Assembly (NCBI GenBank): GCA_031289145.1
Contig: JAITQA010000165.1
Location: 1 to 45,796 of the forward strand
Direction: 5' to 3'
Length of the DNA: 45,796 bases
Source: Dysgonamonadaceae bacterium
Lineage (GTDB): Bacteria; Bacteroidota; Bacteroidia; Bacteroidales; Azobacteroidaceae
In this document: one piece after another, positions 8,828 through 18,440 of the stretch
Layout of the letters: every line of letters begins with the position of its first letter
Position numbering within the stretch: position 1 is the first letter of the stretch
Translations under genes and position numbers: made by a program
Notes under the pieces: generated by a model
Database searches by the model: none
Told to the model about the DNA's origin: nothing
Seen by the model: only the letters and a program-made list of their open reading frames with translations

Positions 8828-10993
8828 ATGTTGAAAATACGCGTATTCTTATTATTTGTGTTTGTCGGCGGTTTATTCGTTCAAACCCGGGCAGACGAAG
8901 GTATGTGGTTGCTTCCTTTGCTGAAACAACAACGATTTGCCGAGATGCAGGCATTGGGTTTAAAACTACAGGATTATGATATCTACCATCCGGATAATTC
9001 ATCATTGAAAGATGCCGTTGTTGTTTTTGGAAGCGGATGCACCGGAGAAGTGGTATCTCCCAACGGTTTAGTGCTGACCAATCACCATTGCGGATACAGT
9101 TGGATACAGCAACAAAGTTCTTTGGCGCATGATTACCTGACGGATGGTTTTTGGGCAATGACAAAAGCGCAGGAATTACCCAATCCCGGATTGACCGTCA
9201 CTTTTATTGAGAAAATAGAAGATGTAACCGATTATGTTTTATCTCATTTGAAACAAGACCCCGATTCAACCGGTATGAATTTTCTATCGCCAAGATACCT
9301 GAATAATCTGGCAAGAGAAAAAACAGGCCCCGCATTTCTACAGGAACACATTGGCGTTGAGGTGGAGATAAAGCCTTTTTACGGTGGAAACCAGTATTTT
9401 ATGTTTACAAAAAAGATATATTCCGATGTACGTTTGGTAGGCGCTCCGCCTTCTTCCATCGGAAAATTCGGGGCGGATACGGATAACTGGATGTGGCCGC
9501 GTCATACCGGTGACTTTTCTGTGTTTCGCATTTATGCCGATGCCAATGGGAATCCGGCGCCCTATTCGGAAACCAATGTACCCCTGCATCCGAAGCGATG
9601 GTTTAAAATTTCGACACAAGGAATTGAAGATGACGACTTTGCCATGATGATTGGTTTTCCGGGGCGTACCTATAAATATTATACCTCATGGGAAGTAGCA
9701 GAACGCCGCGACATCGACAATGCAGTTCGTATCAATATCCGTAACCTTCGTCAGGAAGCCATGTTGGAAGAAATGCTGAAAGACCCGGCTGTCCGTATCC
9801 AATATGCAAGCAAATACGCAAGTTCGACCAACGCCTATAAAAATGCAATCGGTACCAATTGGGCTATCAATAAACGCAATTTTGAACAAGTCAAACGCGA
9901 AGAACAGGAAAAACTGATACTTTGGTCGAAGCAATTGGATAAACCGGAATACCCGAAAGCCATACAAACGCTTGAACGGATTGTATCCGCCCGCAAAGAC
10001 CTTCGCTTCAGAAGTTGGATGTTGGACGAAGCCTTGTCGCGGGGAATTGAGTTTGCAAGCGCTCCTGTAACGCTGAAACCGCTTATTGACGCCTTAAACG
10101 GGAAGGATAAGGCCGCACAGGAAAAAGAAATCCATTTTTTCTCCACATTGGTTAACCATTTCCTCAATAAAAACTATTCTCCCGAAACAGATATGAAAAT
10201 AGCGAAAGTAATGCTGAAAGAATACCGCAGCATTATTCCAGCTGCGTCACAACCGGCCTATTTTGCGCAGATAGACAAACAATACAAAGGAGATATAGAC
10301 CGGTTTGTAGAAGCTATTTTTAAACATTCCATTTTCGGAAGCGAAACCAATTTCAATGCGTTCATCAAACATCCTACCGTCAAAGCATTGGAAAAAGACC
10401 CGATGTTTTTGTTTGCTAAATCCGTGCAGGATGAACGGAAAGCGCTCACGGAGGCTTTGAATACGTTTGATACCGATTATGCTTCGGCACATCATGATTA
10501 CGTGAAAGGCTTGTTGGAAATGTACGGCGACCGGGCGAATTTCCCGGATGCCAACTCAACGCTCCGCCTGACTTACGGGCAAAAGAAAGGTTATGCGCCA
10601 CGCGACGCCGATTACTACCAAAGCCAGACCACGCTGGAAGGCGTGATGGAAAAAGAAGACCCCAATAATTGGGAATTTGTAGTTCCGCAACGCCTGAAAG
10701 ACCTGTATGATGCCCGCGATTTCGGCCCTTATTGCCTGAAAGACGGCCGCATGCCGGTTGCTTTTGCCGCCACCACCCACAGCACCGGCGGAAATTCGGG
10801 AAGCCCTGTCCTGAACAACAAAGGCGAACTCATCGGCATTAACTTCGACCGTAACTGGGAAGGCGTCGGCGGAGATTTGCAATATTTACCCGACTACCAG
10901 CGTAGCATTATCGTAGATATCCGTTATGTGCTCTTTATCATTGATAAATATGCGGGGGCGGTTCATCTGTTGGAAGAGATGGATGTGAAATAG
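8828..10993 (+). CDS. dpp11: S46 dipeptidyl-peptidase, DPP11 type (Asp/Glu-specific)
   Basis: A 721-residue periplasmic or outer-membrane-associated serine exopeptidase with a signal peptide ending near TRA (residue 22). The S46 triad is visible: His87 in LTNHHCGY, Asp229 in PRHTGDFSVFR, Ser657 in GGNSGSPVLN. Eighteen residues after the serine stands Arg675 (INFDRNWEG). In Porphyromonas gingivalis the equivalent residue is Arg673 in DPP11 and Gly in DPP7, and it sets acidic P1 specificity, so I call DPP11. Such enzymes release dipeptides for amino-acid-fermenting Bacteroidales. The gene has its own promoter and runs opposite to its neighbours. Its last 31 bases overlap the 3' end of the convergent epimerase gene. 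Confidence 0.92.
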   Translation: MLKIRVFLLFVFVGGLFVQTRADEGMWLLPLLKQQRFAEMQALGLKLQDYDIYHPDNSSLKDAVVVFGSGCTGEVVSPNGLVLTNHHCGYSWIQQQSSLAHDYLTDGFWAMTKAQELPNPGLTVTFIEKIEDVTDYVLSHLKQDPDSTGMNFLSPRYLNNLAREKTGPAFLQEHIGVEVEIKPFYGGNQYFMFTKKIYSDVRLVGAPPSSIGKFGADTDNWMWPRHTGDFSVFRIYADANGNPAPYSETNVPLHPKRWFKISTQGIEDDDFAMMIGFPGRTYKYYTSWEVAERRDIDNAVRINIRNLRQEAMLEEMLKDPAVRIQYASKYASSTNAYKNAIGTNWAINKRNFEQVKREEQEKLILWSKQLDKPEYPKAIQTLERIVSARKDLRFRSWMLDEALSRGIEFASAPVTLKPLIDALNGKDKAAQEKEIHFFSTLVNHFLNKNYSPETDMKIAKVMLKEYRSIIPAASQPAYFAQIDKQYKGDIDRFVEAIFKHSIFGSETNFNAFIKHPTVKALEKDPMFLFAKSVQDERKALTEALNTFDTDYASAHHDYVKGLLEMYGDRANFPDANSTLRLTYGQKKGYAPRDADYYQSQTTLEGVMEKEDPNNWEFVVPQRLKDLYDARDFGPYCLKDGRMPVAFAATTHSTGGNSGSPVLNNKGELIGINFDRNWEGVGGDLQYLPDYQRSIIVDIRYVLFIIDKYAGAVHLLEEMDVK

Positions 10994-12138
10994 GGAGTTT
11001 CCATCATTTCCAAGCACATCCGTCCATTGTGATAAGGACATTTCCAAAAACCCGTTTTATCGTCCGAATGGTTTACAGTCCCGTTTTCCAAGCGGCTCCA
11101 GTGCCATTCTCCATTGGTACGGTCAATGATTTGTGCCTGAATGTATTCCCATACGCGCAAGGCTTTTTGCCGGTACGTGTCGTCTCCCGAATTGCGATAC
11201 GCATACATAAATCCGACTACAGCCTCCGCCTGCACCCACCAATGTCTTTCATGGTCGATATGTGCATTGTTTCGCTCGTATGACAGGCTTCCGTCGGGAA
11301 GTAATCCTTCCGATGCCGCAGCGGCTATTTTCAGTGAAATGATTTTCACCTCATCCGCCAATTCTTGGTCGCCCAACTCTTCCGCCGCCTCAAACAGGAG
11401 CCACGACGCTTCAATATCATGGCCGTATGAAATGACCGTGGATTTCACGTTCCACTTTTCGTCGAAAAACAACTGAAGGTGATTGCTTTGTCTATCCACT
11501 ATTTTGTCGATAAAGATGCGAATCAATCTTTTTTGCGCCGCTTTCAGTTCGTCGTTGTCCCATATCCGGCATAAGTTGGTATACGGTTCGAGTATATGCA
11601 AATGCGTATTCATGGTTTTTTTCTCATTGGCGTCCTTTTCGCTTAATCGCATGTCGTCTATCGGCAGCCAATCGCGCGAGGAGGCTTCAAAATAGCCTCC
11701 TTGTTCTTTGTCGAAGCAACGTTCAATCAAATAAAAGAAATCTTTCGCCAACTGAAGCGATTCCGCATCGCCGGTTGCTCTGTAATATTCGGAAAAGGCA
11801 TACAACATAAAACCCTGCACGTAGGTTTGTTTTTTGGTATTGACCGGATTACCTTGATAATCAAGCTCCCAAAATGCGCCTCCATGCAGTTTGTCGATAA
11901 AATACGCCTTGATGTAATCGTACGCGCGACGTGCACCTATGCTGTATTCCGCTTTCCCCAATAGACGGTAGGCCGACGAGAAAGTCCACAGGATGCGGGC
12001 ATTCATGATGGCTCCTTTATTGGCATGGGGGTGTAAGACTTCGTTTCCGTCTATTCGTCCGTAGAACCCGCCATGTTCCGCATCCTGCATTTTATTCAGC
12101 CAATAAGGCAGGATATTTTCTGTCAGTTCCTGTTTCAT
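10963..12138 (-). CDS. Cellobiose/mannobiose 2-epimerase (AGE superfamily)
   Basis: A 391-residue cytoplasmic (alpha/alpha)6-barrel enzyme with no signal peptide. It converts the reducing-end mannose of beta-1,4-mannobiose to glucose, giving 4-O-beta-D-mannosyl-D-glucose for the GH130 phosphorylase. Evidence: the N-terminal NILPYWLNKMQDAEHGGFYGRI, the EHGGFYG and GGYFEASSRDW blocks, and candidate catalytic histidines His240 (SYGHDIEASW) and His370 (KCPYHNGR), which have the spacing seen in characterised cellobiose 2-epimerases. It is the last gene of the mannan operon, 129 nt after the symporter, and corresponds to the epimerase of the B. fragilis mannan cluster. The 3' end overlaps dpp11 tail to tail. 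Confidence 0.92.
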   Translation of the reverse strand: MKQELTENILPYWLNKMQDAEHGGFYGRIDGNEVLHPHANKGAIMNARILWTFSSAYRLLGKAEYSIGARRAYDYIKAYFIDKLHGGAFWELDYQGNPVNTKKQTYVQGFMLYAFSEYYRATGDAESLQLAKDFFYLIERCFDKEQGGYFEASSRDWLPIDDMRLSEKDANEKKTMNTHLHILEPYTNLCRIWDNDELKAAQKRLIRIFIDKIVDRQSNHLQLFFDEKWNVKSTVISYGHDIEASWLLFEAAEELGDQELADEVKIISLKIAAAASEGLLPDGSLSYERNNAHIDHERHWWVQAEAVVGFMYAYRNSGDDTYRQKALRVWEYIQAQIIDRTNGEWHWSRLENGTVNHSDDKTGFWKCPYHNGRMCLEMMETPYFTSISSNR

Positions 12139-12227
12139 TTTGCGATACGTCTTTTATAACAGATGAAACTGTGTTATCGTCAATGGAATAATTCGCAATC
12201 TTACCGTTTCTATAATCCTGTAAAGGT

Positions 12228-12249
12228 AATTATTTTTGTCAAAATAATT
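12228..12249. repeat. AT-rich hairpin between symporter and epimerase genes
   Basis: A perfect 9-bp inverted repeat AATTATTTT / AAAATAATT with a 4-base loop (TGTC) in the 129-base spacer. It may be an RNA processing or weak attenuation site. No T-tract follows on the minus strand. Confidence 0.5.
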
Positions 12250-12255
12250 CCTACC

Positions 12256-12273
12256 GTAGAAACGCGATTAATC
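12256..12273. repeat. Half copy of the palindromic repeat at the symporter stop codon
   Basis: GTAGAAACGCGATTAATC matches 17 of the first 18 bases of the element at 5042-5069. It overlaps the symporter's stop codon (12268-12270), so the repeat supplies the 3' end of that gene. The mirror-image half is missing. Confidence 0.6.
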
Positions 12274-14115
12274 TTCCAATTTATTATACCAATTCTGTTT
12301 TAACACCACCGTAGCAATGCCTACCAGCATCAACGCAATGCCCATTGCCCAGAATTTTTGCAGCACTAAATAAATCGGTGCAATAATTAGCGCACACTGC
12401 CAAATGCAACCAACCGTTACGTTCACCAGGTCCCGAACAAAATTGGTATTCTTTTTGAACGCAGGATTTTCGGCGATAACCAATTTTTCTATCGGTTTCC
12501 AAAAACCCCACGGACGTGTTTTGGCATAGAATTTTTTCAACACTTCCTTATCGGTGGGCGGCGCAGTGTAAGCGCCCCAAATGCAACCAATAATGGAGAA
12601 CAGTAAAATAATCGGAAAATAATACAGCGGATTTACGTCGTTGAAATAGGGAATCAGCGGAATAATCAAGGCCGGAATCATCCCCGCCGCCATGCCGAAC
12701 GCAAAGCCTTTCCCGTTGAAACGCCACCAATGCCACTTCAACACATTAGCGGCGATATAACTGCCGTACAACGCATTGGTAACCCACTGCAGCACACTGT
12801 TCACATTTTCCGCCAATACGCCGAAAGCAATACTGATAATCACAACCGCAATACCCACCACAATATTGGCGCGGGTGGATTGTTTCGGTGTGGCTTCTTT
12901 TTTGAAATATTTTATGTAAATATCATGCACAATATAGGCTTGAACGGCGTTCAGCGTTCCCGCAAAAGTGGACATAAACGCCGCCAGCAATCCTGCCAGC
13001 AACAAGCCGGTCAGCCCTGCCGGAATCCACGAATGATTGATAACCGCCGGTAACACCAATTCAAAATCAATCGTTCCGCCGGTGGTGATTTGGTCTTGTA
13101 TTTCGTTAAACAGAATCAGTCCCAACACAGCAAATCCGATAATCATGAAATAACGGATAGGCATCAATATCACCGTAACCGAACCACTCATCAACGCTGC
13201 TTCGCGCGGGGAACGGGTCGAAAGAATTTTTTGCATATCGTATGTTGGCGCAGGACCGGCAATGCTTGCCATAATGCCTTTCAGTAACACCATGCCGAAG
13301 AAAAGACTGAACAATTGATAACCGTCGCTTTGGATTTGCGTGTTAAATTCCGCAAATTTTCCTGTCCAATTCAAGTCCAATGTCCAACCAAAACCGGTCG
13401 AATACCAACCTTCCGGAAGAACCGACGAAAAATTGATGACGTCCAAATGCATCATCGCAATCACGGCAACCGCAATGGAAGCTATCGCCATCAGCACATA
13501 CTGCGCTACATCCGCCCAGACGATACTCATCATGCCGCCCATCAACGAATAGAACACGGCAATCAGCGTGAACGTAATGCCCCACACGTGCGGCACATAC
13601 GCATCGGGAACAAAACTCATGAAAGGCAACACCGTTTTCATCGGGATAAATATTTCTACAAATTTGCCCAAGCCAATGAAACCGTAAGCCAGCATACTCA
13701 AACCAACTAAAATGGCAAATATCACGATAATCCAGTGCGAAGTAATCGCGCCCCTGTCTTTTCCAAAGCGGAAACCAATCCATTCTGCGCCGGTGGTACA
13801 TTCGGAACGACGCAACCATGTCGACAGATAAACCATCAAAAAGATTTGATTGAAAATAGGCCATACCCACGGCAGGTAAATACTTTTCAATCCATATACA
13901 ACCATAATACCCACCAACCAAACAGTGCCGGAAATGTCAAACATGCCCGACGCATTGGACAACCCAAGCATATACCACGGGATACGTTTCCCGCCCAGTA
14001 AATAGGATTCCAAATTTTTTGACGCACGGCGTTTCAGGTAAAAGCCGATAAAAATCAGTATGCAGAGATACCCTAAAATAATAGCAATATCCAAGCCGGT
14101 AAGAAATGAATTCAT
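12268..14115 (-). CDS. Na+/solute symporter (SSS family), predicted mannobiose uptake
   Basis: A 615-residue polytopic inner-membrane protein of the sodium:solute symporter family. It has a conserved start (LESYLLGGKRIPWYMLGLS, then GTVWLVG) and many hydrophobic segments to the C-terminus, consistent with 13 or more helices. The family couples sodium entry to sugar uptake. The order symporter, GH130, epimerase is that of the B. fragilis mannan cluster, so mannobiose or mannosyl-glucose is the likely cargo; that is inference from context. It lies 11 nt after the GH130 gene and is therefore co-transcribed. The stop codon sits in a half repeat element. Confidence 0.9.
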   Translation of the reverse strand: MNSFLTGLDIAIILGYLCILIFIGFYLKRRASKNLESYLLGGKRIPWYMLGLSNASGMFDISGTVWLVGIMVVYGLKSIYLPWVWPIFNQIFLMVYLSTWLRRSECTTGAEWIGFRFGKDRGAITSHWIIVIFAILVGLSMLAYGFIGLGKFVEIFIPMKTVLPFMSFVPDAYVPHVWGITFTLIAVFYSLMGGMMSIVWADVAQYVLMAIASIAVAVIAMMHLDVINFSSVLPEGWYSTGFGWTLDLNWTGKFAEFNTQIQSDGYQLFSLFFGMVLLKGIMASIAGPAPTYDMQKILSTRSPREAALMSGSVTVILMPIRYFMIIGFAVLGLILFNEIQDQITTGGTIDFELVLPAVINHSWIPAGLTGLLLAGLLAAFMSTFAGTLNAVQAYIVHDIYIKYFKKEATPKQSTRANIVVGIAVVIISIAFGVLAENVNSVLQWVTNALYGSYIAANVLKWHWWRFNGKGFAFGMAAGMIPALIIPLIPYFNDVNPLYYFPIILLFSIIGCIWGAYTAPPTDKEVLKKFYAKTRPWGFWKPIEKLVIAENPAFKKNTNFVRDLVNVTVGCIWQCALIIAPIYLVLQKFWAMGIALMLVGIATVVLKQNWYNKLED

Positions 14116-14126
14116 GCGCTTTTTAT

Positions 14127-15299
14127 TTACAGATTTATTTTTTTATTCTTGTCAATCAGTGCAACCAATGTTTGAACGGAAGTTGCCGAACGATAGCCGT
14201 CGGGGGCGGTGTTCAGGCAATAATCCACCAATCTGTCGACCGACGACACTGCGACGTGCATCCGTGTATCGCAGGAAGCATAATAGATATAGACCGTTCC
14301 ATCGTCGTCGGCTATCCAGCCGTTTGAGAATAGTACATTGGACACATCGCCTACTCTTTCCGCTTCCAATGGAGCTAAAAAATGACCGGCCGGTTCGGCT
14401 ATCAGTTTGTCCGGCTGTTCGAGGTCAGTCATGTACAGATACAGCACATAGCGCAGGCCGGCAGCACAAGGGCGCACGCCGTGCGCCAGATGCAACCATC
14501 CTTTCGCCGTTTTGAGCGGATGTGGTCCTTCACCGTTTTTCAATTCCTTTATGGTATGATAATGGCGTGCATTAAGAATTTTTTCCGCTTTCACTTCCGC
14601 ATGTGTAATATCATCAACGAGCGCCCACCCAATGCCACCGCCGCTTCCGGCATCAATAAAACTGTCTTGCGGGCGCGTGTAAAGCGCATATTTGCCGTTC
14701 ACAAATTCAGGGTGTAACACCACATTTCGCTGTTGGCTCTTCGATTTCAAGTCGGGTAAACGTTCCCATGCGATTAAATCTTTGGTACGCGCAATAGCCG
14801 CTGTCGCCACCGCCGACGACAAGTCGCCCGCGGGCGCGTTCGGGTCTTTGCGTTCGGCGCAGAAAATGCCGTATATCCAGCCGTCTTCATGGGCGGTAAG
14901 CCGCATGTCGTACACGTTAGTAGCGGGGTTTTCCGTTTCGGGCATCGTAATGGGATAATCCCAAAAGCGAAAATTGTCTACGCCGTTCGGACTTTCGGCT
15001 ATGGCAAAAAACGATTTGCGGTCGTTGCCTTCCACACGCACCGCCAGTACATATTTTCCCTTCCATTTGATGGCGCCGGCATTGAACACACAAGCGATAC
15101 CAAACCGTTCCATAAAATACGGATTGGTTTCGGGCGATAAATCATACCGCCAGAAAATGGGCGTATGTGTGCCGGTCAACACCGGATATTTAAAGCGTTC
15201 GAAAATGCCGTTGTCGGGAAAACTCGCTTCGTTTTTGCGTGTAACGAGCTTTTCGTGTTCGTTAGTTATTTCTTCCAGTCTTTTTTTAAATAAATCCAT
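14127..15299 (-). CDS. 4-O-beta-D-mannosyl-D-glucose phosphorylase, GH130
   Basis: A cytoplasmic phosphorylase of 390 residues that turns mannosyl-glucose plus phosphate into alpha-mannose-1-phosphate and glucose. Strong family blocks: [84 protein letters not shown], and [16 protein letters not shown]. With the start at 15299 (MDLFKKR) the catalytic aspartate in VYDMR is residue 131, the number of the general acid in the B. fragilis enzyme, and the length agrees too. The frame extends five codons further to 15314, but homology favours 15299. It sits between the secreted GH3 and the symporter in the mannan operon. Confidence 0.95.
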   Translation of the reverse strand: MDLFKKRLEEITNEHEKLVTRKNEASFPDNGIFERFKYPVLTGTHTPIFWRYDLSPETNPYFMERFGIACVFNAGAIKWKGKYVLAVRVEGNDRKSFFAIAESPNGVDNFRFWDYPITMPETENPATNVYDMRLTAHEDGWIYGIFCAERKDPNAPAGDLSSAVATAAIARTKDLIAWERLPDLKSKSQQRNVVLHPEFVNGKYALYTRPQDSFIDAGSGGGIGWALVDDITHAEVKAEKILNARHYHTIKELKNGEGPHPLKTAKGWLHLAHGVRPCAAGLRYVLYLYMTDLEQPDKLIAEPAGHFLAPLEAERVGDVSNVLFSNGWIADDDGTVYIYYASCDTRMHVAVSSVDRLVDYCLNTAPDGYRSATSVQTLVALIDKNKKINL

Positions 15300-15372
15300 A
15301 GTGTTATTAATCACTTCAATTGTAAGCGATGCAAAATTACATTAAATTCCCGAATTACACACTGATAACGGG

Positions 15373-17712
15373 TTATTTCTTCAAAACAACAATCTTGTCT
15401 TGAAGTTTTAGTACATCATGAACTTTTGTCTGTAATTTTTGAGCTACCTTGATTTTTAATGTACTTTTTATATCAGCGGAAGAAGAGCCAAAATGGAATT
15501 GGTAGTCGCCTGCGGCTACAATCCACGCATTTGTTACAGCATCAAGCGAAGCTAAATCCGCAACATTTATGCTTAATGCAATTTCTTCGCTTTCACCGGG
15601 CTGCAAAACTTTTGTTTTGGCAAAACCCTTTAATTCTTTTGCTATTTGTGCGATGGGCGTACTCGCATATAGCTGTACCACTTCTTTTCCGGCCGTTTTA
15701 CCCGTGTTTTTTACCACTACACTCAGGGCGTAATTGGCGCCATTTTGTTTCACTTTCGCTTGTGAATAATCGAAAGCGCTGTACGAAAGTCCATAACCGA
15801 AAGGATAGGAAACTTCTTTGCCAAAGGTATCGAAATAACGATAGCCGACATAGACGTCTTCCTCATAGCGCGTATAATCAATATTGCGTTCAGGCGTTTT
15901 CTCTTCAACTTCGGTCGGCTGTGCACTCATGAAACTGCTAAGACCGGGGGGCGGTGCATCGTATGGAAAATTAGCCGAAGATGCAATGTCCATGTAGTTT
16001 ACAGGGAAAGTCATCGGGAGCTTGCCCGAAGGATTTACTTTGCCGCTAAGGATGTCGACAACGGAATTGCCGCCTTCCTGTCCGGGTTGCCAGGCAAGTA
16101 AAATAGCGTCGGGTTGTTCTTTCCACGAAGCGGTTTCAATAACGCCGCCGATATTCAGAATGACCACCACTTTTTTACCGGCAGCATGGAAAGCTTTGCA
16201 AACATTCGTTATCAGCTCCTGTTCAACCGTAGAAAGGTTGAAATCGTCAGGCAGTTTGCGGTCGGAAAATTCGCCGGAATTACGCCCTAAAGTGAGGAGC
16301 GCTGCACTTGATTCGGCTGCAATTTGATTCAGGGATGCTCCTAACGGAACAAATTCGGCAGGCCGGATACGCGGCATATACATAGCCCACGGATTGTTCG
16401 GGTCGGGTTTATTCTTTTCATCTTCGGCGGCAATGTGTTTATCGTAAATTTCCTGCACCAGCTTATTATTGGTAAAACCGCCATTTTTCAAGCCTTCGCC
16501 CAAAGAAATGGTATAGGCTTCATTTACATCACCGCTACCGGTACCGCCTGCAATAAATTCATACGACGTGATACCAAATACGGCAATATTTTTTTCTTTC
16601 AAAGGTAAAGTATTCAGCTTGTTTTTAAGCAATACCATTCCTTCGGTTGCCGAAGCGCGCGTCAAATCCGCGTGCGCTTTCAAATCGGGTTTGTTGGAAA
16701 ATTTATATCCTTTGAAACGCGGCGATTTAAGAATCAAATTCAAAATACGACGCACATCGGTATCCACATCTTTTTCGCTGAGTTTACCTGTTTTCACGGC
16801 TTGAAGAATGTTATCTTTTTGCGTAAGGATGCCCGGCATCAACAAATCGTTACCGGCATAAATTTGCGCGGGCGCATCTATTCCACCGTTCCAGTCGGTC
16901 ATTACAGTACCTTCAAAGCCCCATTCGTCACGAAGAATCGTGGTGAGCAATTCGCGATTTTCGGAAGCGTAAGCGCCATTGATTTTATTGTAAGACGTCA
17001 TTATCGTCCATGGCTTGGCTTCGCGTATCGCAATTTCAAACCCTTTCAGGTAAATTTCACGCAATGCACGTTGAGTTATGCGTACATCATTGCCACCACG
17101 GTTGGTTTCCTGATTGTTGGCGGCAAAGTGTTTTAAGGACGTACCTACACCTTTGGACTGTACGCCACGCACAAACGCAGCCGCTGTTTTCCCGGCCAGC
17201 AACGGGTCTTCGGAATAGTATTCAAAATTGCGACCACACAACGGGTTGCGATGGATATTGAGGGCGGGAGCAAGCAATATGTCCACGCCGTATTCCAATA
17301 CTTCATTGCCGATAGCATTGCCCACATTTTCTACCAAAATGGGATTCCAAGAAGCCGCCAATAATGTAGCTACGGGGAAAGCGGTGCAATAAAAAGTTTC
17401 GGCAATGCCTTCGCGTTTTGGCGCAATGCGCAAACCGGCAGGGCCGTCAGCCATAACAACGGCAGGGATACCTAAACGCGGAATGGGGAAGGTTGTTCCC
17501 GCAGCGCCCGGCACCAACGACATGGTTTCGCCTATAACAGGATTCGCGAAATCACCGCCACGCCTTTCAGCGCCAACCAACAAATCCACTTTTTCTTCGA
17601 GTGTCATGGCTTTGATGACTTCGTCCACCGACGCCTTCCCCAATTGCGGCGCTTGCGCCTGAGCCGCAACCATAATACTTATCGCCATTGCGGTAAAAAT
17701 TATTTTTCGCAT
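15373..17712 (-). CDS. GH3 glycoside hydrolase, secreted, in the mannan operon
   Basis: A 779-residue GH3 enzyme with a signal peptide (residues 1-20). Motifs are LLAPALNIHRNPLCGRNFEYYSEDP (about 146-170), KHFAANNQE (about 194-202), and the predicted nucleophile Asp273 in GTVMTDWNGG. The C-terminal fibronectin-III-like domain carries VVVKNTGKTAGKEVVQLY. A Pro-rich segment (about 585-610) precedes it. GH3 enzymes are usually beta-glucosidases or beta-xylosidases. Its place in a mannan operon suggests trimming of glucosyl ends of glucomannan oligosaccharides, or possibly beta-mannosidase activity; the sequence does not decide. It lies 1 nt after the SGNH gene, so tight co-translation is likely. 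Confidence 0.92.
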   Translation of the reverse strand: MRKIIFTAMAISIMVAAQAQAPQLGKASVDEVIKAMTLEEKVDLLVGAERRGGDFANPVIGETMSLVPGAAGTTFPIPRLGIPAVVMADGPAGLRIAPKREGIAETFYCTAFPVATLLAASWNPILVENVGNAIGNEVLEYGVDILLAPALNIHRNPLCGRNFEYYSEDPLLAGKTAAAFVRGVQSKGVGTSLKHFAANNQETNRGGNDVRITQRALREIYLKGFEIAIREAKPWTIMTSYNKINGAYASENRELLTTILRDEWGFEGTVMTDWNGGIDAPAQIYAGNDLLMPGILTQKDNILQAVKTGKLSEKDVDTDVRRILNLILKSPRFKGYKFSNKPDLKAHADLTRASATEGMVLLKNKLNTLPLKEKNIAVFGITSYEFIAGGTGSGDVNEAYTISLGEGLKNGGFTNNKLVQEIYDKHIAAEDEKNKPDPNNPWAMYMPRIRPAEFVPLGASLNQIAAESSAALLTLGRNSGEFSDRKLPDDFNLSTVEQELITNVCKAFHAAGKKVVVILNIGGVIETASWKEQPDAILLAWQPGQEGGNSVVDILSGKVNPSGKLPMTFPVNYMDIASSANFPYDAPPPGLSSFMSAQPTEVEEKTPERNIDYTRYEEDVYVGYRYFDTFGKEVSYPFGYGLSYSAFDYSQAKVKQNGANYALSVVVKNTGKTAGKEVVQLYASTPIAQIAKELKGFAKTKVLQPGESEEIALSINVADLASLDAVTNAWIVAAGDYQFHFGSSSADIKSTLKIKVAQKLQTKVHDVLKLQDKIVVLKK

Positions 17713-17713
17713 A

Positions 17714-18412
17714 TTATTTAATTATTTTTTCTATTACCGGTTTTACTGTTTTTTCCATGATTTCATAGCCTGCTATGTTCACGTGAACGCCGTCCATCGT
17801 AAATTGGGCAGGCATTCCTTTGCTACCGTCATTGCTTACCAAGTGCGAATAATAATCCACATACGTAAAATTCCTTTCGATGCAAAATTCTTTGATCGCG
17901 GCATTCAGTTGGTCTATTTTAGCAGGCACAGCAGGAATTTCTTTACGCCATGGTATCTCAGCTGCCGGTAGCACAGAAGTAAGAATTACTTTTATGCCGT
18001 TGGCATGCGCTATTTCTGCCATAGATTTGATACTTCCAAAGGTAAATTCAAAATCGTAGGTGCCGCTGTTGGTCGCAATATCGTTGATACCGCCGTTGAT
18101 AACCACTACTTGTGGTTTTAATTCAACAACATCCGCCCTGAAACGCGAAAGCATTTGCGGCGTAGTTTGTCCGCCGATACCACGCCCCAGGTAATTGTTG
18201 TCTTTGAAAAAATCAGGACGCATTCCTGCCCACATTTGGGTAATGGAATTGCCAATGAACACCGCTTTAATGGGTTTAGCGTCTTTCCTTAGCTGTATAT
18301 TATCTTTTGCAAAAACATTTGTGCCTGACCATTGGTCGTTGTTTTGCGCACTCACGGCAGCTATTCCTGCTAAAAAGCAGATTACAGTAAAGATTAAATA
18401 TTTAGTTCTCAT
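17714..18412 (-). CDS. SGNH/GDSL hydrolase, predicted mannan acetyl esterase
   Basis: A 232-residue secreted esterase with a signal peptide ending at about residue 22. The four SGNH blocks are present: Ser56 in FIGNSIT, Gly80 in GRGIGG, Asn110 in GGIND, and Asp207/His210 in MDGVHVNIAG. In a mannan locus the likely role is removal of acetyl groups from acetylated (galacto)glucomannan so that the mannanases can act. The family is broad and the substrate is inferred from context. One nucleotide separates its stop codon from the downstream GH3 start, and 28 nt separate it from the upstream GH27. Confidence 0.88.
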   Translation of the reverse strand: MRTKYLIFTVICFLAGIAAVSAQNNDQWSGTNVFAKDNIQLRKDAKPIKAVFIGNSITQMWAGMRPDFFKDNNYLGRGIGGQTTPQMLSRFRADVVELKPQVVVINGGINDIATNSGTYDFEFTFGSIKSMAEIAHANGIKVILTSVLPAAEIPWRKEIPAVPAKIDQLNAAIKEFCIERNFTYVDYYSHLVSNDGSKGMPAQFTMDGVHVNIAGYEIMEKTVKPVIEKIIK

Positions 18413-18440
18413 TTTATGACATAAATTAAATTGTTATATT

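Noticed and set aside
13343..13921. 192-codon minus-strand frame inside the symporter gene
   Set aside because: It is a shifted frame of a strongly supported membrane-protein gene; its sequence shows no domain.
15300..15314. Five-codon longer start for the GH130 gene
   Set aside because: With the start at 15299 the length and the number of the catalytic aspartate (131) agree with the B. fragilis enzyme.
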